Positions 61,845 to 64,000 of a stretch of 64,000 nt of DNA are shown here, one piece after another. Under the pieces are notes generated by a model. That model worked only from the letters and a program-made list of their open reading frames with translations. It was not told the origin of the DNA and ran no database searches. The DNA is from Prostheceraeus crozeri (taxonomy: Eukaryota > Platyhelminthes > Polycladida > Euryleptidae), in contig CAJQUW010001694.1 in assembly GCA_907163375.1 (NCBI GenBank), forward strand, positions 765,658 through 829,657, in the 5' to 3' direction. The position numbers and the translations under genes are program-made. Every line of letters starts with the position of its first letter. Position 1 is the stretch's first letter.

Positions 61845-62375
61845 TTATAAATCAATGGTTTGAAAGAGATAAAATAGATACAGCTGGTAACTATCATACA
61901 GCGAGCAATGATAACCATACAGGACTTTGGCAGTGTTGAGGTAAGGAGGAAAGAAGCATTGGTTATGAACGTAGCTACTACAACGAACAGACAAAATAGG
62001 AACACACAAATCCTTAAAACGTTTTGTGACTTCATGATAATGTTGATTCACTCTACTATCCCAAGGTGGGAGCAAAATATCATCAATGATTAGATTGGGA
62101 AATACTTTCCTCTCCTTACCAGGATTATTACAAAAGATGCGTATAACATTGAAAGCAGCTAACCATCGTTTAAAGTCAATAAGAAGAGCACTCTCACAAG
62201 AAAAGCCATAGTCTTGCAAATATTTCAGATTAAGTCCATGAATGTGTTTTCTCGCCCATTGATCAACATTGGGATCGCAGTTGGCATGTTGATGATAGAC
62301 ACTAACAATCTGATATGTCCAATTGTTCATAGCAATAGCACTGAGCTCCTGTACAGGTTCACCCTCACAATCCAT
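61845..62375 (-). CDS. Unknown Polinton protein with DCEGE motif
   Basis: 176 residues: MDCEGEPVQELSAIAMN, HIHGLNLKYLQDYGFS, SALLIDFKRWL, FPNLIIDDILLPPWD and HYHEVTKRFKDLC. The D-x-E near the start and the later Asp/His-containing motifs recall DEDD 3'-5' exonucleases, but the spacing cannot be verified by eye. The end is hydrophobic. Could be an exonuclease-like protein; otherwise unassigned. Confidence 0.5.
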   Translation of the reverse strand: MDCEGEPVQELSAIAMNNWTYQIVSVYHQHANCDPNVDQWARKHIHGLNLKYLQDYGFSCESALLIDFKRWLAAFNVIRIFCNNPGKERKVFPNLIIDDILLPPWDSRVNQHYHEVTKRFKDLCVPILSVRCSSYVHNQCFFPPYLNTAKVLYGYHCSLYDSYQLYLFYLFQTIDL

Positions 62376-62427
62376 AAAAATGATGATAGAAGCCTAAAAC
62401 GGAAATTTACACATCTAAGGAAACGTT

Positions 62428-62628
62428 CTATAACATATTACAAAATGAAGAATTACATCGATGCTTTTCACGACAAAATACACAAATGATATGATGGCAA
62501 CGAAGAAGTAAAATGTATCTAATAAGACCACGTCTACGACACTCAAAGCACATAAGCGAATTGTCATAGGGTAGAGTTAGGAAAGGACTAGCAATTCTCC
62601 TTCTTTGATTTGCGTTTTGATGTAGCAT
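62428..62628 (-). CDS. Short RING-like protein
   Basis: 66 residues from MLHQNANQRRRIASPFLTLP. CFECRRRG...LRCHHIICVFCREKHRCNSSFC gives a RING-like C/H series. The start overlaps the upstream gene. It is a second zinc protein within 1.4 kb of the RING-like gene at 61021. Confidence 0.5.
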   Translation of the reverse strand: MLHQNANQRRRIASPFLTLPYDNSLMCFECRRRGLIRYILLLRCHHIICVFCREKHRCNSSFCNML

Positions 62629-63363
62629 TCTTCTCCGACTTGCGCTTCGTACCACTGCTGTTAAGGATTTGATCAATTATGTCGTCCACGTTGGGTGGTT
62701 TCGGAATATATAGGATGGATTCCATATGCATGGAGAGAGAGGCTATTTTATTATCCTTGGGTCGACCATAATATAGCCCATTCACTTTGAAAAGGATATC
62801 CCAAGTACCTTCTCCGAGCTCATCACATCTGATGGGTATTGAATGATCTCCCTCCTTCTTATAGTAAGTACACCAATGTGATACCGGTAGGCAAATGTGA
62901 TTACCATCCCAAATCTTTCTATAGGGAGTATCCTTGTCATCTCTCGCCTTCCACTCTTGAGCAAGAGGAGTAGGAATGTCCATATTTAATGTCACGTACT
63001 CCTCAATAATATCAAGTTGGTGGCGAATGTACGGACTCACGGGGATCAGTATGTAGTCCCCATACTGATTGTGCATTATCTTGACATCCGTGGAAGGGAG
63101 CATTCCCGTTTGGAGTACTACGCTATGATCATCATAACGCAAGGCTTGTTTAAATTTACGCTGTAGCGGTGTAGGATTATGTACCTTGGATGTTTCTTCC
63201 ACTGGCCTCAGTTGTAGATGATCTGACCGTAGCGAACCTTGTAACGTTTGACCGCCATTTTGTCCTACTAGTGCAGCAGATGGAGTAGATGCCTGAAAAT
63301 GAAAAAAGATTGTATTAAGTTTACGTTCAAGGGAGGAGAGGGAGGGAAGTAGCGACTTACCAT
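62588..63363 (-). CDS. Right-end early gene, unknown function
   Basis: The ATG (63361-63363) is followed directly by a splice donor (GTAAGT); the acceptor TTTCATTTTCAG ends at 63293, and exon 2 (63292-62588) stays open to a stop. About 235 residues. Exon 2 has DVKIMHNQYGDYILIPVSPY and HICLPVSHWCTYYKKEGDHS, then a basic tail (GTKRKSEKNATSKRKSKK) that may be a nuclear signal. Behind a CCAAT/TATA promoter. No family recognised. Confidence 0.6.
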
Positions 63364-63460
63364 TTTAGTTGGATAATAGAACAGGGAACTAGAGAGAGAA
63401 AATGTGCGTCCGTCACTCGTGTGATTCAACGATGGAATGATTCTCACTGTGGAAGGCTCG

Positions 63461-63512
63461 CTATTTATAAAGAAATGCTTGATTCTCATTGGATGATGAT
63501 CCTCATTGGACA
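63461..63512 (-). promoter_or_regulatory. Right-end promoter: TATA and two CCAAT boxes
   Basis: Minus strand: two CCAATG motifs (about 63486-63511), then TTTATAAATAG (63461-63471), about 100 bp before the ATG. It mirrors the PolB promoter in parts and order. Confidence 0.65.
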
Positions 63513-63653
63513 ATAACATCAAGTTGATTCCAAATCTGGCATCCGTTACCAATCCGATAGTTCGTTTTTGAAGCTACAGCCCAAAACGTCCCAAATTCTA
63601 ACTCTGTCGTTTTTCACCAATGTCCCAAAATCTTAAATGGCGTCTCACATCTA

Positions 63654-64000
63654 AACGAAGGCAGATACGAACAAGCCGATTCTTTCACTGAATTTGTCTC
63701 ACTCTTAGCTTTCAAACGAGCTATCGCACGACAAAATCCGTCCACTGGAAGCAAGCTGTCCAGGGGGGGGTTGGGGGGGGGGACGTCAGCCGAAAATTTT
63801 TTCTCTCCGATTTCGCTGGAAACATCCTTCCTAACCAAAATTTCACGTAGATTCCGAATCTGGCCTCCGTTTTCTCATCCGATGCTTCGTTTGGACGCTA
63901 CACTCCAAAAACATCACACACTATAGCCTCAAGACTAATCCTGGCGGTCGCCCACGTCAACCTAGACGGTCGCCCACGTCAACCAGGCGGTTCGGACCAA
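63654..64000 (-). repeat. Polinton terminal inverted repeat, right (inner part)
   Basis: Reverse complement of 40258-40594, with a longer G-tract region (two G runs instead of one) and a few substitutions. The window ends inside it. Confidence 0.92.

Larger units (their letters stand above)
40040..64000. mobile_element. Polinton/Maverick, nearly whole
   Basis: Terminal inverted repeats, protein-primed PolB, chromodomain integrase, adenain-like protease, FtsK/HerA ATPase and double-jelly-roll-type capsid protein together define a Polinton (adintovirus-like gene set). The right end lies past the window, so size exceeds 23.9 kb. Most ORFs are open and the terminal repeats almost identical, so the insertion is young. 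About two breaks are apparent. Left-end genes run plus, the large right block mostly minus, and PolB plus. Confidence 0.93.

Overview
The window is nuclear DNA of an animal, most likely a marine invertebrate. It is AT-rich, gene-poor and made almost entirely of nested mobile elements of kinds common in invertebrate genomes: Penelope-like elements (PLEs) with GIY-YIG endonucleases, Tc1/mariner, PIF/Harbinger, hAT, pogo and a LINE. A Polinton/Maverick lies at the right end. No host gene is identified with confidence. Two short open segments with good splice sites and matching phase (34694-34825 and 37694-37747) may be exons of one host gene whose introns hold element debris. The species cannot be named from what is visible.

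1-19.7 kb is a PLE graveyard. At least four PLE lineages appear, several as head-to-head palindromes (8.25-9.33, 9.8-15.1 and 15.4-17.4 kb), flanked by (TA)n tracts and by hammerhead-ribozyme-like motifs. Later insertions cut them: a mariner-like element (2378-3953), a LINE (4438-8017) that itself carries a hAT MITE (6263-7159), and an almost intact mariner (about 10790-12544). 19.9-26 kb holds a Tc1 element, an 85-bp palindrome, more PLE pieces and a third Tc1/mariner-type element that splits a PLE at a TA. 26.4-34 kb holds a two-gene Harbinger element, pogo-like and hAT-like non-autonomous elements, a second decayed Harbinger and a TIR element inserted in a PLE endonuclease. 34-40 kb is mostly non-coding, with relics.

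From about 40.04 kb to beyond the right edge lies a Polinton. It is nearly whole, apparently young (its terminal repeats are almost identical) and has about two breaks. Left to right it has a terminal inverted repeat, a C-tract-rich 295-bp tandem array derived from that repeat, an early region of small genes on the plus strand, protein-primed PolB, then a dense block of virion and transcription genes: two WEVGV-family proteins, two PC4-like proteins, a TBP-like protein, adenain-like protease, major capsid protein, basic core protein, chromodomain integrase, FtsK/HerA-type ATPase, a small hydrophobic protein, RING-like proteins and several unknowns.

The most interesting result is a candidate self-encoded transcription system in the Polinton. 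It has a two-repeat TATA-binding-protein-like ORF (55200-55745), two adjacent PC4-like ORFs, and what look like two promoter classes. Early, intron-containing genes have TATA boxes, sometimes with paired CCAAT boxes. Tightly packed late genes have an octamer-like ATGCAAA motif 20-40 bp before their start codons. Back-to-back AATAAA signals sit at the convergent gene junctions. All functions are inferred from motifs read by eye; no database search was possible.
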